DNA from: Phytophthora colocasiae
Taxonomy: Eukaryota > Oomycota > Peronosporomycetes > Peronosporales > Peronosporaceae
Length of the DNA stretch: 64,000 bases
Direction of reading: 5' to 3'
Assembly: GCA_018806915.1 (NCBI GenBank)
Contig: JAGKQI010000045.1
Location: 868,001-932,000 of the forward strand
Under the pieces are notes generated by a model, which was not told the origin of the DNA, did not search any database, and saw nothing but the letters and a program-made list of their open reading frames with translations. The stretch's first letter is position 1. Each line of letters starts with the position of its first letter. Positions 52,635 through 62,813 of the stretch are shown here, in pieces. Made by a program: the position numbers and the translations under genes.

Positions 52635-53679
52635 CCCCCCAACACTCAAGGTTGTTAATTGCAACATCGCTTTTTGAACTTTTTCGTAACATGTTGTTAA
52701 AAACAACATGTTAAGGACTGCGCATTTTGTGCAGTCTCTGCCAGTTTGCACGCGGGTAGGTCAAAAAGTTGCAAAAACGGCTGGCCATGTACTGTCGTTG
52801 CAGTTGGTCTTCACGTCTCTTTTCGTATGAAGTTGATTGCTCGAAGACGATGACGGGCTGAATGCCAGTCATTTTGAATTAGTTGAGAACAGAAAACTCG
52901 CAAAAGTGATTAACTGATTATTCCTGGTTGCTACTACTTGGCTTGGCTATTGAATTCTGCCGGTTTGATTGTGAATGTGAATTGTTTGAGTGGGATATTG
53001 AATTTTCGAATGCAAATTAATTCTTATCATCTAGAAAGGAAGTCCCGAGAGACTCAGACCTACGCCAAGTGCATAGCTTTGTGGTGCTTTGAAAAGAACA
53101 CTTGGAGAGGAGATGGTTGGTCTCCCGACGGGAGTCTGAAGCTTTCAAGTCGCGACTTAAGCCCCGATGAACAGCGGAGACTAGTCACGGAGCATCGCCG
53201 AACAAGCGGCAGCGGAGATGGGGCGAAAGAGGGGGACGTCAAGGAAGAAGATGCTGAGGAAGCGGATGAAGACGCGGCGGAGTAGGCTCTTTTTGTAGTG
53301 TGGCGCCTGCTTTTATAGCGTAATGAGAATAAGCGTAATGCAGCTATTGCGTGTCAACTGCAGTTCCGAACATAGTTTTGCGGCACGTCTATCTTCTGTG
53401 CGGCGATCTTCCACAGACAATACAGTTCCGATAAAAAGGGCATTTTAGATGAAGTCAATAACAACATGTTTGCTGGCAGGTCTGAAGCGTCGACGTCTTT
53501 TACAACATGTTCGACATAATCGTGCGATAGACTTGTCTGTACACGGCCAACCAAATCTTTGTCCAGACGAACTTAAGGTGATCATACAAATATCAAGTAT
53601 AGCCTGGCATTAACATGTTGTTTTTAACAACATGTTCACGCCTTGACACGAGGCCAAAAATGGCGTGAGTGTTGGGGGG
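52635..53679. mobile_element. TTAA-flanked element of 1045 bp (PiggyBac-like non-autonomous)
   Basis: Perfect 14-bp inverted ends CCCCCCAACACTCA / TGAGTGTTGGGGGG, each followed outward by TTAA (52631-52634 and 53680-53683), the signature of PiggyBac-type insertion. Inside both ends lie large palindromes (AACATGTTGTT ... AACAACATGTT near 52688-52713 and near 53612-53636) that mirror each other. No transposase is encoded. It holds a 91-codon frame (53010-53285) and, at 52905-52999, sequence resembling the flanks of both Harbinger copies, apparently without Harbinger. Confidence 0.8.
53010..53285 (+). CDS. Hypothetical 91-aa protein inside the TTAA element
   Basis: ATG 53010 (MQINSYHLERKS) to TAG. 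Tryptophan-containing middle ('CFEKNTWRGDGW', 'SPDEQRRLVTEHRR') and an acidic tail (EEDAEEADEDAAE). Not recognised. It might be a captured exon or a remnant of a transposase N-terminus; the frame could also be open by chance. The longer frame upstream has only a TTG start. Confidence 0.35.
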   Translation: MQINSYHLERKSRETQTYAKCIALWCFEKNTWRGDGWSPDGSLKLSSRDLSPDEQRRLVTEHRRTSGSGDGAKEGDVKEEDAEEADEDAAE

Positions 53680-53683
53680 TTAA

Positions 53684-54237
53684 GCGGCTGTCATTTTTTG
53701 AAATTATATAATTTTAATTTGTAACGCACAGCCTAATCCAACGATCACCTCAACATCGGTGGCGCTGCGCCACTGGCGCAATCAAAATTCTGCGTACCCC
53801 CCTTAGCTTCTTTGTCCTCTTCTTCGTCTTGTTGTTTTCTAGATCCATTTTTTATGGTACATACATGTACGATGTAAGAAGTCGAGATTGAATACATTTG
53901 TTCACGAAAGAAGCGTTCTCGCATTCTGTGCATCACACACAAAACATGATAGAAACATGGTCTCTTTACGAAACGTAATTCGAAAAAAGGCATTCAAAAC
54001 TATCAACTGACGTGAGCTTTCTCACCATGTCAACTTCTGTACGTGTAGGATTAGGGAGCTTCACCTGAGCGCCATCATTGATGTCGAGACTTTAGTGCCG
54101 TCAGCTGGTTCGTTTACGCCGAGTTTTGAGCAAAAATTGCAGGTAATCAGCATGTCTGAGGAATCACCCTTTACCTCGCGTATCCTATTCTACACAGTGA
54201 ATCACCAACTCTGTTTTAGCTGTATCCACCTCCATTG
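53684..54237. other. Intergenic stretch, no gene seen
   Basis: A short GC-rich inverted stretch (GGTGGCGCTGCGCCACTGGC near 53758-53778) and A/T-rich sequence; nothing assignable. Not a tRNA: no T-loop or anticodon arm could be drawn. Confidence 0.5.
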
Positions 54238-54560
54238 ATGTCTGCTAATTCTCCCGACCTCACCGACACTGTCATCCGGGAATGCCCCTGGATGATAAAG
54301 AATTTGAGCTACTAGCTGGGCAATAGGCAGCGCACAGAAATCCTGAAATAGCCCCTAGCTGGTCCAGCACGAACGCTGACTCGTGAACGCCGCCACTCGC
54401 ACAACTTCTGCTCAAACTCAGCACGCCAGACCGACCGGCACTGCCGCCGATAGTGGAAAAGGACCAGCGCATTATGCAGCTCCACAGTCGTCGTATGCTA
54501 CGATTCAAAGCAGCAGCGACGAAGAATATGAAAGAGGAGTATTTGCAACCGGGGCAACAG
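54238..54560 (+). pseudogene. Decayed N-terminal fragment of an M96-like gene, copy h
   Basis: Begins 'MSANSPDLTD', clearly parallel to 'MATVSPDLTN' of gene f, with later parts (GACCAGCGCATTATGCAGCT and CGTCGTATGC) matching the basic-helix region. Many stops and indels break it. It lies directly upstream of gene f, so this may be an old tandem duplicate. Confidence 0.5.
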
Positions 54561-54990
54561 CTCTGGGGCCCCTGGTGGCCCACTTCTTCCTAGTAATTGG
54601 CTGGATGATCTGAATTGTTTTGAATTGATTTTTGAATGATGAAGCAAAGTATGATGCTTGTGAGCTAATTGGATTCTACTATTGTATTCTGTACTATTCT
54701 ACCAAGTTGGTAGTTCCAACTTCGTGAAGACTATCAGTCTCATGGTGAGTGAGTTGGATTTACTCTTTCAAACCCAAACTCAAGACTCAAGTCAAATGGC
54801 GTTTCACGCCACGTCAACTAGAACTGGAGCACCTTACCTGTAACTGACCGCAAACCTGTCAGCCATGGTTTCATCATGGATGACGGGACGCTGCAACTCC
54901 ACATATGCTTCGTTTACGCTGAGTGTCGAACTAACTCCGACCGGCAATCACTCATCCCCGAGGGATCACCTGTTCCTCTCGTCCCACGCA
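54561..54990. other. Sequence between copy h and the promoter of gene f
   Basis: No gene seen. A frame in phase with gene f is open from 54865, but its ATG lies upstream of the Inr/FPR site at 54996-55010 and is probably not used. Confidence 0.4.
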
Positions 54991-54995
54991 GTGAA

Positions 54996-55010
54996 CCACT
55001 TGCCATTTTT
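54996..55010 (+). promoter_or_regulatory. Inr/FPR core promoter of gene f
   Basis: CCACTTGCCATTTTT, close to initiator plus FPR, 22-37 nt before ATG 55033. It decides the start: ATG 54865 lies upstream of it. Confidence 0.55.
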
Positions 55011-55032
55011 GCGTTATCCCACCACTCTTTCA

Positions 55033-55941
55033 ATGGCTACTGTCTCCCCCGACCTCACCAACACCGAGGGCCACAGCGAGGGCCACAGCGAGGGCCACAG
55101 CGAGTGGTCTCTAGATGACAAGGAATTCGAGCTGTTAGCAGAAGAAATTGGCGTGGCCCCAACACGCGCAGAAATCCGGAAATGGCCCAAGGAGCTCAAG
55201 GACAAGCGCAAACTGCAGCTTCACTGTCGTCGCATGATTCGCTTCCGGACCAAGAGAGCAGCAGAAAAGAAGACCATGATGGAGGAATACGTTCAGCTCG
55301 AACAAGAATTAGAGCAACAGCTCGTTTTGTTGCGACAACGTGGTCGAAGTCTGAGCCTGAATCGAGTCCAACGTGAGATGCAACGCCTTGTACTGGAGCG
55401 GGAGGTCCTTAGAGTGGAGAGTGTCTCGCTTCGTCAGAAAGTCGCCAAGTACGAGCGATTCCTGAGGATCATCCAGAGCGCTAGCCGCCAAGTCGCCTCT
55501 GCTCCAGAGAATGACTCCAACCCGACTGAAACAAAGGGTACCAATGCCACCGTACGTTGTATCGAGGCGAAATGGCAATCCGTACAAGAGGAGGCGGGTC
55601 ATCGTGTGTACTTCGACGGACGTCCGTCGTTTTTCTTCCATCCGTTCTCCAGTCGTGAATTTGACGACGTTCTTTGCCGTCATGACGTGCATTCATCGAT
55701 TGATTCGTCCCTGCTGATGTTCAAAGGGAAATACCTCGGGTGGATGATCTATACGGGAAGGAATATACAGGGGAAACAGTACCGTATTGATCACGTCCGT
55801 TGCTCTAAAACCCTGGGGAGATCGATGGATTCCATTCTGAACGGCATGAAGAGAGATGATGGGAGCAGTAAGTGGCCAATTATCCCTACCGCGCGTGATA
55901 TTGGTGTGAAGGCAGAGATCAGCACCCAAACGGTGCAGTAT
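55033..55941 (+). pseudogene. M96-like gene f, 5' part before the Gypsy-4 insertion
   Basis: ATG 55033 (MATVSPDLTN), 303 codons ending in a Tyr codon at 55939-55941. Residues 12-23 are three copies of EGHS from a 12-bp tandem repeat (55066-55104). A basic helix follows ('LQLHCRRMIRFRTKRAAEKK', about 58-77), then a coiled coil to about 150 and the first half of the START-like domain ('RPSFFFHPFSSREFDDVL', 'GRNIQGKQYRIDHVRC'). The frame is cut by the Gypsy-4 LTR; the 5-bp duplication AGTAT occurs at 55937-55941 and 61741-61745. With 61746-62129 the gene would be 430 aa in one frame. In the present state the protein stops 11 codons into the LTR. Confidence 0.82.
55066..55104 (+). repeat. 12-bp tandem repeat (GAGGGCCACAGC) x3 in gene f
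   Basis: Codes for Glu-Gly-His-Ser repeats near the N-terminus. In-frame, so copy number could vary without loss of frame. Confidence 0.8.
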
Positions 55942-56325
55942 TGTAGTATTCCCGGGGTCGAAATTCAAAGTCGTTAACACAAGGCAATGCGGGGGCTAGC
56001 CCGCAGGAACTGTAGCCTAGTGTATTGATAAGAAATTGAAGAGTGAGCTTCGGCAACGAGCCTCCACTCAGAGAGAACGAGTACTTGAAGGCAGAACTCC
56101 TTGAAGTTGCTGCTCGCCAAGCAATCATTCCTAAGGATACATGTAGCTAGACATACAAGCTCCAAGTGCAAACAAAGTCAGCCACTAACAGCCTGACCTG
56201 TTATAACATGTAGAACATGAAGTTGCCTCAGCTGATGCTGTAGGACACAGTCTGTGATGTCTGCTTGGGGAGTGCGCAGTCTGTTGCACGTTAGAACTAA
56301 GCTTTAGAGCCTAAGTTCTACTACA
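55942..56325 (-). repeat. Gypsy-4 LTR, left (3' LTR in element orientation)
   Basis: Plus strand TGTAGTATTCCCGG ... TTCTACTACA, 384 bp. Next to it (56326-56338) the minus strand reads GCTTCGGGGGCAG, a polypurine-tract candidate. Confidence 0.92.
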
Positions 56326-56422
56326 CTGCCCCCGAAGCTTAGTTCCCCACGTCTTCCTCTGGAAAACGTGCAAGGGTTCAACTTCGGCATCATTGACCTT
56401 GTGTAGATTCACATTGGTGAAG

Positions 56423-57358
56423 CTACGGGGTTCCAACCGTACGCGCCTTGCGTTTGCGGCTAGATCGTCGTAGTTGATGCCGCTGCTCGTTGCAGAGTCC
56501 TTGTGCTGGCATTGCGTCCGAAACACTAGGCACATCTGCAGCAACAGTCACCACTCTAGTCAGGCGTCCATGAGGCAAGTTATTCTCACTGGAGGTCCGC
56601 TTGACTCGTCGTCGAGCTCCTGGACGCTCAGCGCCAGTCTCTTTATCATTTGTACCTTCGCCTTGCTGAGAAATACTGCTAACAGTACTTCGGGCAGTTT
56701 GGAGGCGGCGTTTCTTACCGGTCGGCATTCGTTTTGACTCCTTCGCATTGCCTGATGGCACATGCGCTAAGCTGGCAGGCAAGGTCTCCGTAGTTGTCGA
56801 AATAGTTCGTTGTGCACGGTTTCCAGCAAGCTTCTGCCAATAGTCAGATAACCGCGTGTCTCGGGCTTGTGCCACATAGTTGTCTAGTAACACGTGAATA
56901 TCAGTAGCGAGGCTCTGCATTGCCTCATAAGAGTCCTCGATCGTCTCCAAGCCCTTCCAGTTCACTAACATTTCAAAGTCCTGGATATCTTCGTTCCACC
57001 GATGTGACTTAAGCTCATTTACAGCGAGCAATATTCCTTGCGAGGCCACATGCTCCAACAATTCCTCGGTGATGTCGAGGCTACTGTCAGCGTAAAATTT
57101 CAGCCGAGATGCATGCACATCAAGCTCGTCACCGGTGACGAGGTGCTGTACGTGAAATGAGTGTGCATCAGCACGTAATACTCGATAAGGTCCAACCCAT
57201 GTCACCTGCAACTTGTTCTTGTGTTTTTCATCCACTCGTGACCGCAAGACAAAATCACCTTCAGAGAAGTTAACGAGATTTTCCCCCCGCTCTTTCTTCT
57301 TATTCAGAAGTCTCTGTTTCAGACGCTGGTCTTCCACAGCGTTGTGCATCACTTGCAT
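56423..57358 (-). pseudogene. pol: Gypsy-4 integrase C-terminus with chromodomain
   Basis: 311 codons in a different frame from the integrase before it; a one-base shift near 57405-57420 separates them ('PDSDRIEEYLAEL' continues in this frame). Begins with a GPY-like integrase tail ('GDFVLRSRVDEKHKNKLQ', 'WVGPYRVLRADAH'), then a chromodomain ('FEMLVNWKGLETIEDSYE'), and ends in a basic Arg/Ser-rich tail ('RRSSRKRKART'). Chromodomains in this group steer integration to methylated histone regions. Confidence 0.75.
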
Positions 57359-59661
57359 GCTGGAGCGCAGCTCTGCGAGATACTCCTCAATTCGGTCACT
57401 GTCAGGATAGTTTGCAACTTGCCATGGTCCGGTAGATAGAACTCACGCAGCGGTGTTGGACATTCCAAGCCCGTAAACAGCTCCACTGGAGCACGATTCG
57501 CCAGAGAAGGAACTGCAGTGTGGTTCAAGTTTGCCTGAATTATCGGCACCAAGTAGACCCAGTCCTTGTAGCTGATCTTGTACTCCAGGATCATTGCACG
57601 CACCACTTGTAGGATGTCGCGATTTACCCTCTCTATGGATCCGTTTATCCAAGGTGAGTACGCGGGGGTGAACTTCTGCAAAGTACGTAGACGACGTGCT
57701 AGTTCGGCAACTACTTCATTCTTGAAATGTGAACCGCAATCAGATACCCACTCAGGTGGCAGGCCAAACCGCGAGTGCCAATCCAGCAGTGCTTCCACCG
57801 CTACTCTGCTGTCAGCTGTGTCTGCAACTACTAACTCGCAATAATGCGTTGCATGGTCCTTGAGGACCAGGATGTACTTGCTTGTGCCATAGCTGCTTCC
57901 CAGGTAGAGATAATCGAAATGTAGCAATCCATTACGCGTTTTGCAATCGATCACTTCGCCCCAAGGGCGTGGGATGACATTTCCTCGAGAGTGCAGACAC
58001 AATAGGCAATCCTTCACAAAAGTCTTGACAATGGTTGTAATTCCATCGATAGCGAAAATCCGAGACAAATGCGTCTGCATCACATTCTGGCCACGATGGC
58101 CTTGTGCACCGCAATGCGCTACAATACAGAGGCGCTGGATCAGGTCTGTAGCCGTGCTGGGTACCCAAATCCGTCCCTCTAGGGTTAAAAGGCCGTTGTC
58201 AGCAATATCTACATTGGCCGGAGCGTCCGAAGTTGCTTGGACCTCGGCAAGTTCTGCCACCGTGGGCCAAACGAAAGAATCAGCATCCAGAGGTCGAAGT
58301 GACGATGGCTGTGACTCTGTCAAGGTTCGTGTAGATGGTGACACCATAGTCGCTTCTTCAGGGGATCTAAGACGCTTCACCTTCGCTGTTGAGTGATTAC
58401 CAGCCCAACGAGATATCATATCGGCCCAAACATTGTCAGGGCCGGGCACATGCTCCACGACGTATCGGTAGTTCAAAAGCTTCATAGACCACCTCAACAA
58501 CTTGCCTTTCACATGTTTCTTCACATTCTGGTGGGGTGCGAAGACGTGAATTAAATTTCTGTGGTCGCAGTACATTCGAAAAGGCTTTGGACGCAGTAAG
58601 AGATAGTCAAGCTTTTCACAAGCGACCACAATAGGTAGTGCCTCCTTTTCCGTCACCGTCCAGTTCAACTGACTTCCAGTAAATGTACCGCTCATGCAAT
58701 GGAGGAGCCGGTGCTGTTGCTCAGTAGCCGGCAGCTTCGAGTCAAAATTCACCACTTGAGTCACAATGAGAGCCCACCCAATGTCTGATGCATCTGTAAA
58801 CAGACAGGTAGTAGCTGAGTCATCAGGAAAATCGAGCGTAGCACATGTGGCTAGCATTTCCTTGACGTTATCAAAAGCAACGCGCTCGTCTTCAGTTAAT
58901 TCCAGCACAATTCCAGCTGCTGCACGGCGCGTACGTTTGGTAGAAGCAAGTGCGGTATCCAGGCGTTTCTGAAGTGGCTGTACTTGTCGCGCGTAATCCA
59001 CAATGCTTTCTCTCATCCAGTTAACAGCACAGACAAATTGCTGCAATTCGCCAGCGGTCTTTGGGTACGGGATCTGCCGAAGTGTGTCAATCCGTTGTGA
59101 ATCATGGCGAACACCTTGGTGATCCAGCACTCGTCCACACCACTTCACTTCAGTTTGATAGAGACTGGACTTTTTAGCACTAAGCTTGAGACCAAACTGA
59201 TTCAGTAACGCGAAGAATTCACCCAACTTAACCATGTATGTATCCATGTCAGCAGCGTACAACAGCAAGTCATCAATCCAGATAAGTAGATGCTCGTAGA
59301 GTAAACTCGCAAAGCATGTCTCCATTGTCTTCTGGAAGAAAATAGCTGCGTCACTACTTCCTTGAGGAACACGACGGGGTGTGAATATTTTCTCGTCAGT
59401 CATGTACGACAGCAATTCCTGACAGAATTCTGCAAGTGGCAACTGCCAAAAACCCTTCAAGAAATCAAAAAGTCCAAAGTGTTTCATTCCTCGAGCATTT
59501 TCCATAACTACAGCGAGGATTGGCATCACTGCAGCCATTATTTCTGTCTGGTCATTCAATACTCGGTAGTCTGTCGTTTGTCGAAGGTCCAATAGATCCG
59601 CGCTCTTCTTCACCGGCAAAACAGGACTCGCCCAACGACTATCAGGATTCTCATAGACCAG
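57349..59661 (-). pseudogene. pol: Gypsy-4 reverse transcriptase, RNase H and integrase
   Basis: Open from 59661 down to 57349 in the same frame as gag/protease, after a TGA at 59662-59664; the first codons 'VYENPDSRWASPVLPV' show that the start of the RT domain is missing by a deletion of perhaps 60-90 bases. RT palm motifs 'TTDYRVLN', 'FDFLKGFWQLPL', 'FTPRRVPQGS' and the active site WIDD (59269-59280), with Trp in place of the usual Tyr. RNase H 'LFTDASDIGWALIV', 'YCDHRNLIHVF', 'VWADMISRW'. Integrase 'CGAQGHRGQNVMQTHLS', 'CLLCLHSRGN' and DDE parts 'LHFDYLYLG', 'VSDCGSHFK', 'NGSIERVNRD'. The copy is defective in the protease-RT join and at its end. Confidence 0.83.
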
Positions 59662-60429
59662 TCACTTCGTGGGGCGAGCCCCGTTTTTCAATCGAATCTC
59701 CATTGGTGGGACACTAGCAGGAGGATCCGCTCGGAGCTCCAGGCGCCACACGTCATATGCATGAGCAATAGTCCGCAACTGCTCCACACGTTCCACAGGA
59801 AATCCATTCTCCACCGCACGATCAATCAATCTTTCAACAGCAGCGAAAATATCATCGTCATCAGATGGAGGTTTATCAGGATTCACGGGCATTTCGTCAG
59901 CTTCAAGCTCCACTGGGTCACCGGTCAAATCATCGATGTTGTGGCTGGCCAGTTGCTCAAGCTGTCTATCGACGTCAATACCCAACATCACCAACAAATC
60001 ATTCCCCACAATGAACTCTTCATCGTCCACGTCGACAATAAGTACGTCCACTAATCCCATAGGCTCGACAGGGCCAGCCGCAGTTTGAATTAGTACTTGA
60101 AGACAAGTCTTCCATTCAGCTGTCACCCACGTCGCTCCAAATGCCTGGGTGCGAACAGGAGTATCAAGTTTTTCCTTCGTTACACTCGGATCGGCAACTA
60201 GAAGGCGTTTCCAGTGCGAAAGTCCAATCACAGTGAAATCCGAGCCGCTATCAGGACAGTACGGCAGCTCCAGGACTCCATTCAATACCACATGTCGCTC
60301 TGTGTTAGGTAAAAGCTCACCGAGGCGTTTGGTACGCGCCTTCTTGGCCTTGCGCGCATCACGCAATTTCTGTACGAGCTCCTTTTTTTCGTCCTCACTT
60401 GCCTCCGTACACTCACGCAGCCAATGCAT
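59662..60429 (-). pseudogene. pro: Gypsy-4 protease region and end of Gag
   Basis: A 256-codon frame in line with the gag frame. At its start the CPKCKAMHWLREC knuckle (60459-60421 region; spacing CX2CX3HX4C, one residue shorter than usual) closes Gag. The aspartic protease follows with 'CPDSGSDFTVIG' (D-S-G) and later 'EFIVGNDLLVMLGI'. Stops at TGA 59662-59664 after 'KNGARPTK', where RT should begin. In-frame stops near 60515-60530 and at 60577-60579 separate it from the gag frame. Confidence 0.7.
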
Positions 60430-60576
60430 GGCCTTGCATTTCGGACATGGACCTGGAGGTTGACGTGAAGCCTCTGTTTTAGCCTTGGGCTTGGTCTTCT
60501 GATCGACCTTACTCTCGCAGTGTCTCTACTAGTCGACTCTTGAAGCGCCGTTCCGTTCGACTGCTTCGATTGCTTC

Positions 60577-61274
60577 TTATCCTTTGCTTCTTAGACGAAA
60601 TAGCCTCACGCCCGGACGCCTCCTGTCGCTGTTTCTTTGGCGCTGATAATAGCGCTCATGCTCCGTTGCACGCTCGACTATCAGATCGAAAAGAAGTTTC
60701 GCGTTGGACGCGGCAGCCTTGTCAGTAAAACGGACTCTCTGCTTCACTTCCTTCTTTAACGCCTCTGGCCGTAGCGATGCTATCAACCGCTTGCACTTCT
60801 CTTTCACGCCATCTACCTCAGAAAAACATTCTGTCAAGCCATTCTCCAACGTAATGGTATTAAACAGCATGAAGTAGTCGATATAGCGGGCTCTCACGTC
60901 GCTCTCGGCCATGTTGGGCTTTAGTTCACGCTCATAAAGGTCCTTGATGTCAGGCAAGGAGCCGTTTTTCACGCTCGAGATGATCTTCTCGATCTCAGTT
61001 ATCAGCATGTCGTCGGTGGCGTTAGCTGGCGAGACTCCAAGCTGGAGCTCGCAGAAAGCGTCCAGCAGGTGGGGGTTGAATGCTCCTGCGACAGACTCTA
61101 CCACAGCTTCAAAAGCTTCACCAGTCACACGGCAGCGCGCGTGCAGCTTCGCCCTCATAGTCGTGTCTTTCCTTCCTCCAGTTCACCAGTGCTCCATGAG
61201 AGGTCGACACTATCTTTGGTGGTAAAACCGGGGTAAACAGTGGTACAGAACCAGTCGCTCCAGCGTCCGCCATC
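60577..61274 (-). pseudogene. gag: Gypsy-4 gag, frameshifted
   Basis: Most likely ATG 61274 (MADAGATGSV), 83 nt inside the LTR. The first about 50 codons close with TGA near 61118, and the main gag frame (61158-60577, 'KLHARCRVTGEAFEAVVES') is offset by one base at about 61140. It has 'IDYFMLFNTITLENGL', 'CKRLIASLRPEALKK' and 'RVRFTDKAAASN', helical gag-like sequence, and ends at TAA 60577-60579. The knuckle lies beyond that stop, so at least one more shift occurred between 60605 and 60510. Confidence 0.7.
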
Positions 61275-61356
61275 TTGAGTTGTCTTCAACTTCAGTTGTC
61301 CACTAGCTGTACAACAGGTCGTTGCACTTCAATGGAAAACCTACTAAAGAATTCTT

Positions 61357-61740
61357 TGTAGTATTCCCGGGGTCGAAATTCAAAGTCGTTAACACAAGGC
61401 AATGCGGGGGCTAGCCCGCAGGAACTGTAGCCTAGTGTATTGATAAGAAATTGAAGAGTGAGCTTCGGCAACGAGCCTCCACTCAGAGAGAACGAGTACT
61501 TGAAGGCAGAACTCCTTGAAGTTGCTGCTCGCCAAGCAATCATTCCTAAGGATACATGTAGCTAGACATACAAGCTCCAAGTGCAAACAAAGTCAGCCAC
61601 TAACAGCCTGACCTGTTATAACATGTAGAACATGAAGTTGCCTCAGCTGATGCTGTAGGACACAGTCTGTGATGTCTGCTTGGGGAGTGCGCAGTCTGTT
61701 GCACGTTAGAACTAAGCTTTAGAGCCTAGGTTCTACTACA
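61357..61740 (-). repeat. Gypsy-4 LTR, right (5' LTR in element orientation)
   Basis: Plus strand TGTAGTATTCCCGG ... TTCTACTACA, then AGTAT. No TGG-type primer binding site directly inside it (minus strand AAGAATTCTTTAGTAGG). Confidence 0.92.
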
Positions 61741-61745
61741 AGTAT

Positions 61746-62129
61746 TTTGATGAGAACAAGTACGTCATCGTGCTTGACTACTCGGGCGACGTCAAAATCC
61801 GGTACTTATGCCTCGTACAGCGCTCGAAGAGCCAACATATCGACGGCAAGCATGTTGTAAAGTTTTATTTCGTTCTTGGAGACTCGGAAGCGAATGTCAG
61901 AGGTCGAGATGCGGAGTTACCTACTGAAAACGAGGTGCACTGGATTACAGATGAGGCGGGATATTCTCTCACGGTTCATGAGATTGATGACAATGAGGTG
62001 GAGGTGCGTTTTGACAGTTTAGCGTGCGTAAGCTGTGAAGAGGAAGCACGGAGTCACTTTGTCAAGTTTGGGAACGTCGTTACTCGTTGGGAGCAGCTAG
62101 TTTTGTCGTCGAAGTTGCTCAAGGTTTGA
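61746..62129 (+). pseudogene. M96-like gene f, 3' part after the Gypsy-4 insertion
   Basis: 128 codons in phase with 55941, ending TGA at 62127-62129. Carries the second half of the START-like domain: 'VIVLDYSGDVKIRYLCLVQ', 'FYFVLGDSEANVRGR', 'HWITDEAGYSLTVHEIDD', and the C-terminal helix 'KFGNVVTRWEQLVLSSKLL'. It keeps the two bases that copies a and b have lost at 'GYSLTV', so this is the best template for the subfamily. No in-frame ATG before residue 8 of this part, so independent expression would give a short product at most. Confidence 0.8.
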
Positions 62130-62813
62130 AGATCGCACGACGTGATATTACATTTCTAGCGAAATCACATCTATTATCAATGTTCTGTGTAATTCAGAGC
62201 CATGATACCTGCACTCACCTTCACTCTACAGAGGTTTAGAACATGTCCCCATACAAATCCCCAGTCATATCATTTTGAGCGGGTTTTATTTAGTATAGGG
62301 ATTTGTATTGAAGCATGGGGGGTCCTAAATTGTGTTGTTTGGCAAAAAACCGTTTTTTGTATGGGAGCCATACTTTAGGGTGCAAAAACGCTAAAACAAA
62401 CGCTTCTTACCGTGTTATGGATCTACTGTCAAAACCGCAACTTAAAATGATAAAAACTGACTGAGTTATGGGCATATTCAGGGGGGGTCCTATCGATTTG
62501 GCGCTGTAATGCAGCTTAGATTTGAAGGCGTAAACTGAATATATTCAGTTTAAGCTAAATTTGACTTGAAGTTAGTATGCCTGTACTTTCCCCCGACACA
62601 GCGCTTTACAAATACCAAGTCAAAAAAAATTTCGTTTCTGTACGTGTCTTTTTATTTTCATGCGAACAAAGACCAGTGATTCTCGAAAATTTGAAAAACA
62701 AGTTTTCGTTCCCGCTGAATGAGTGGCTAACAGCGTCCAGCTAACTCCCGCGTTTTGAAATCTTACCTCATTCTAGAATTTGCGCAGCTGAAGCTCAAGT
62801 CAACAGCGAAGAA
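62130..62813. other. 3' flank of gene f and left non-coding end of a PiggyBac-like remnant
   Basis: The first about 36 bases match 12359-12396. CCCATACAAAT at 62248-62258 has an inverted partner at 63822-63832 and may mark the element edge. T-rich, with G runs (GGGGGG near 62318 and GGGGGGG near 62480). No gene seen before ATG 62814. Confidence 0.4.

Larger units (their letters stand above)
55942..61740 (-). mobile_element. Gypsy-4: 5.8-kb Ty3/Gypsy element inserted in gene f
   Basis: 384-bp LTRs (55942-56325, 61357-61740) differing at about one base (A/G near 56313 versus 61728), flanked by AGTAT (55937-55941, 61741-61745). Coding strand is minus: gag, protease, reverse transcriptase/RNase H/integrase, chromodomain tail. 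The LTRs are almost identical but the genes carry several frameshifts and a deletion, so it was probably mobilised in trans or copied from a defective master. Confidence 0.92.

Noticed and set aside
53745..53800. tRNA-like GC-rich stretch
   Set aside because: No cloverleaf, no T-loop consensus and no anticodon arm could be formed.
53745..53993. Minus-strand 82-codon frame after the TTAA element
   Set aside because: No start context, no motif and no similarity to other sequence in the window.
54865..55032. Upstream in-frame ATG at 54865 as the start of gene f
   Set aside because: The Inr/FPR site at 54996-55010 places transcription start downstream of it, and related copy h aligns from the ATG equivalent to 55033.
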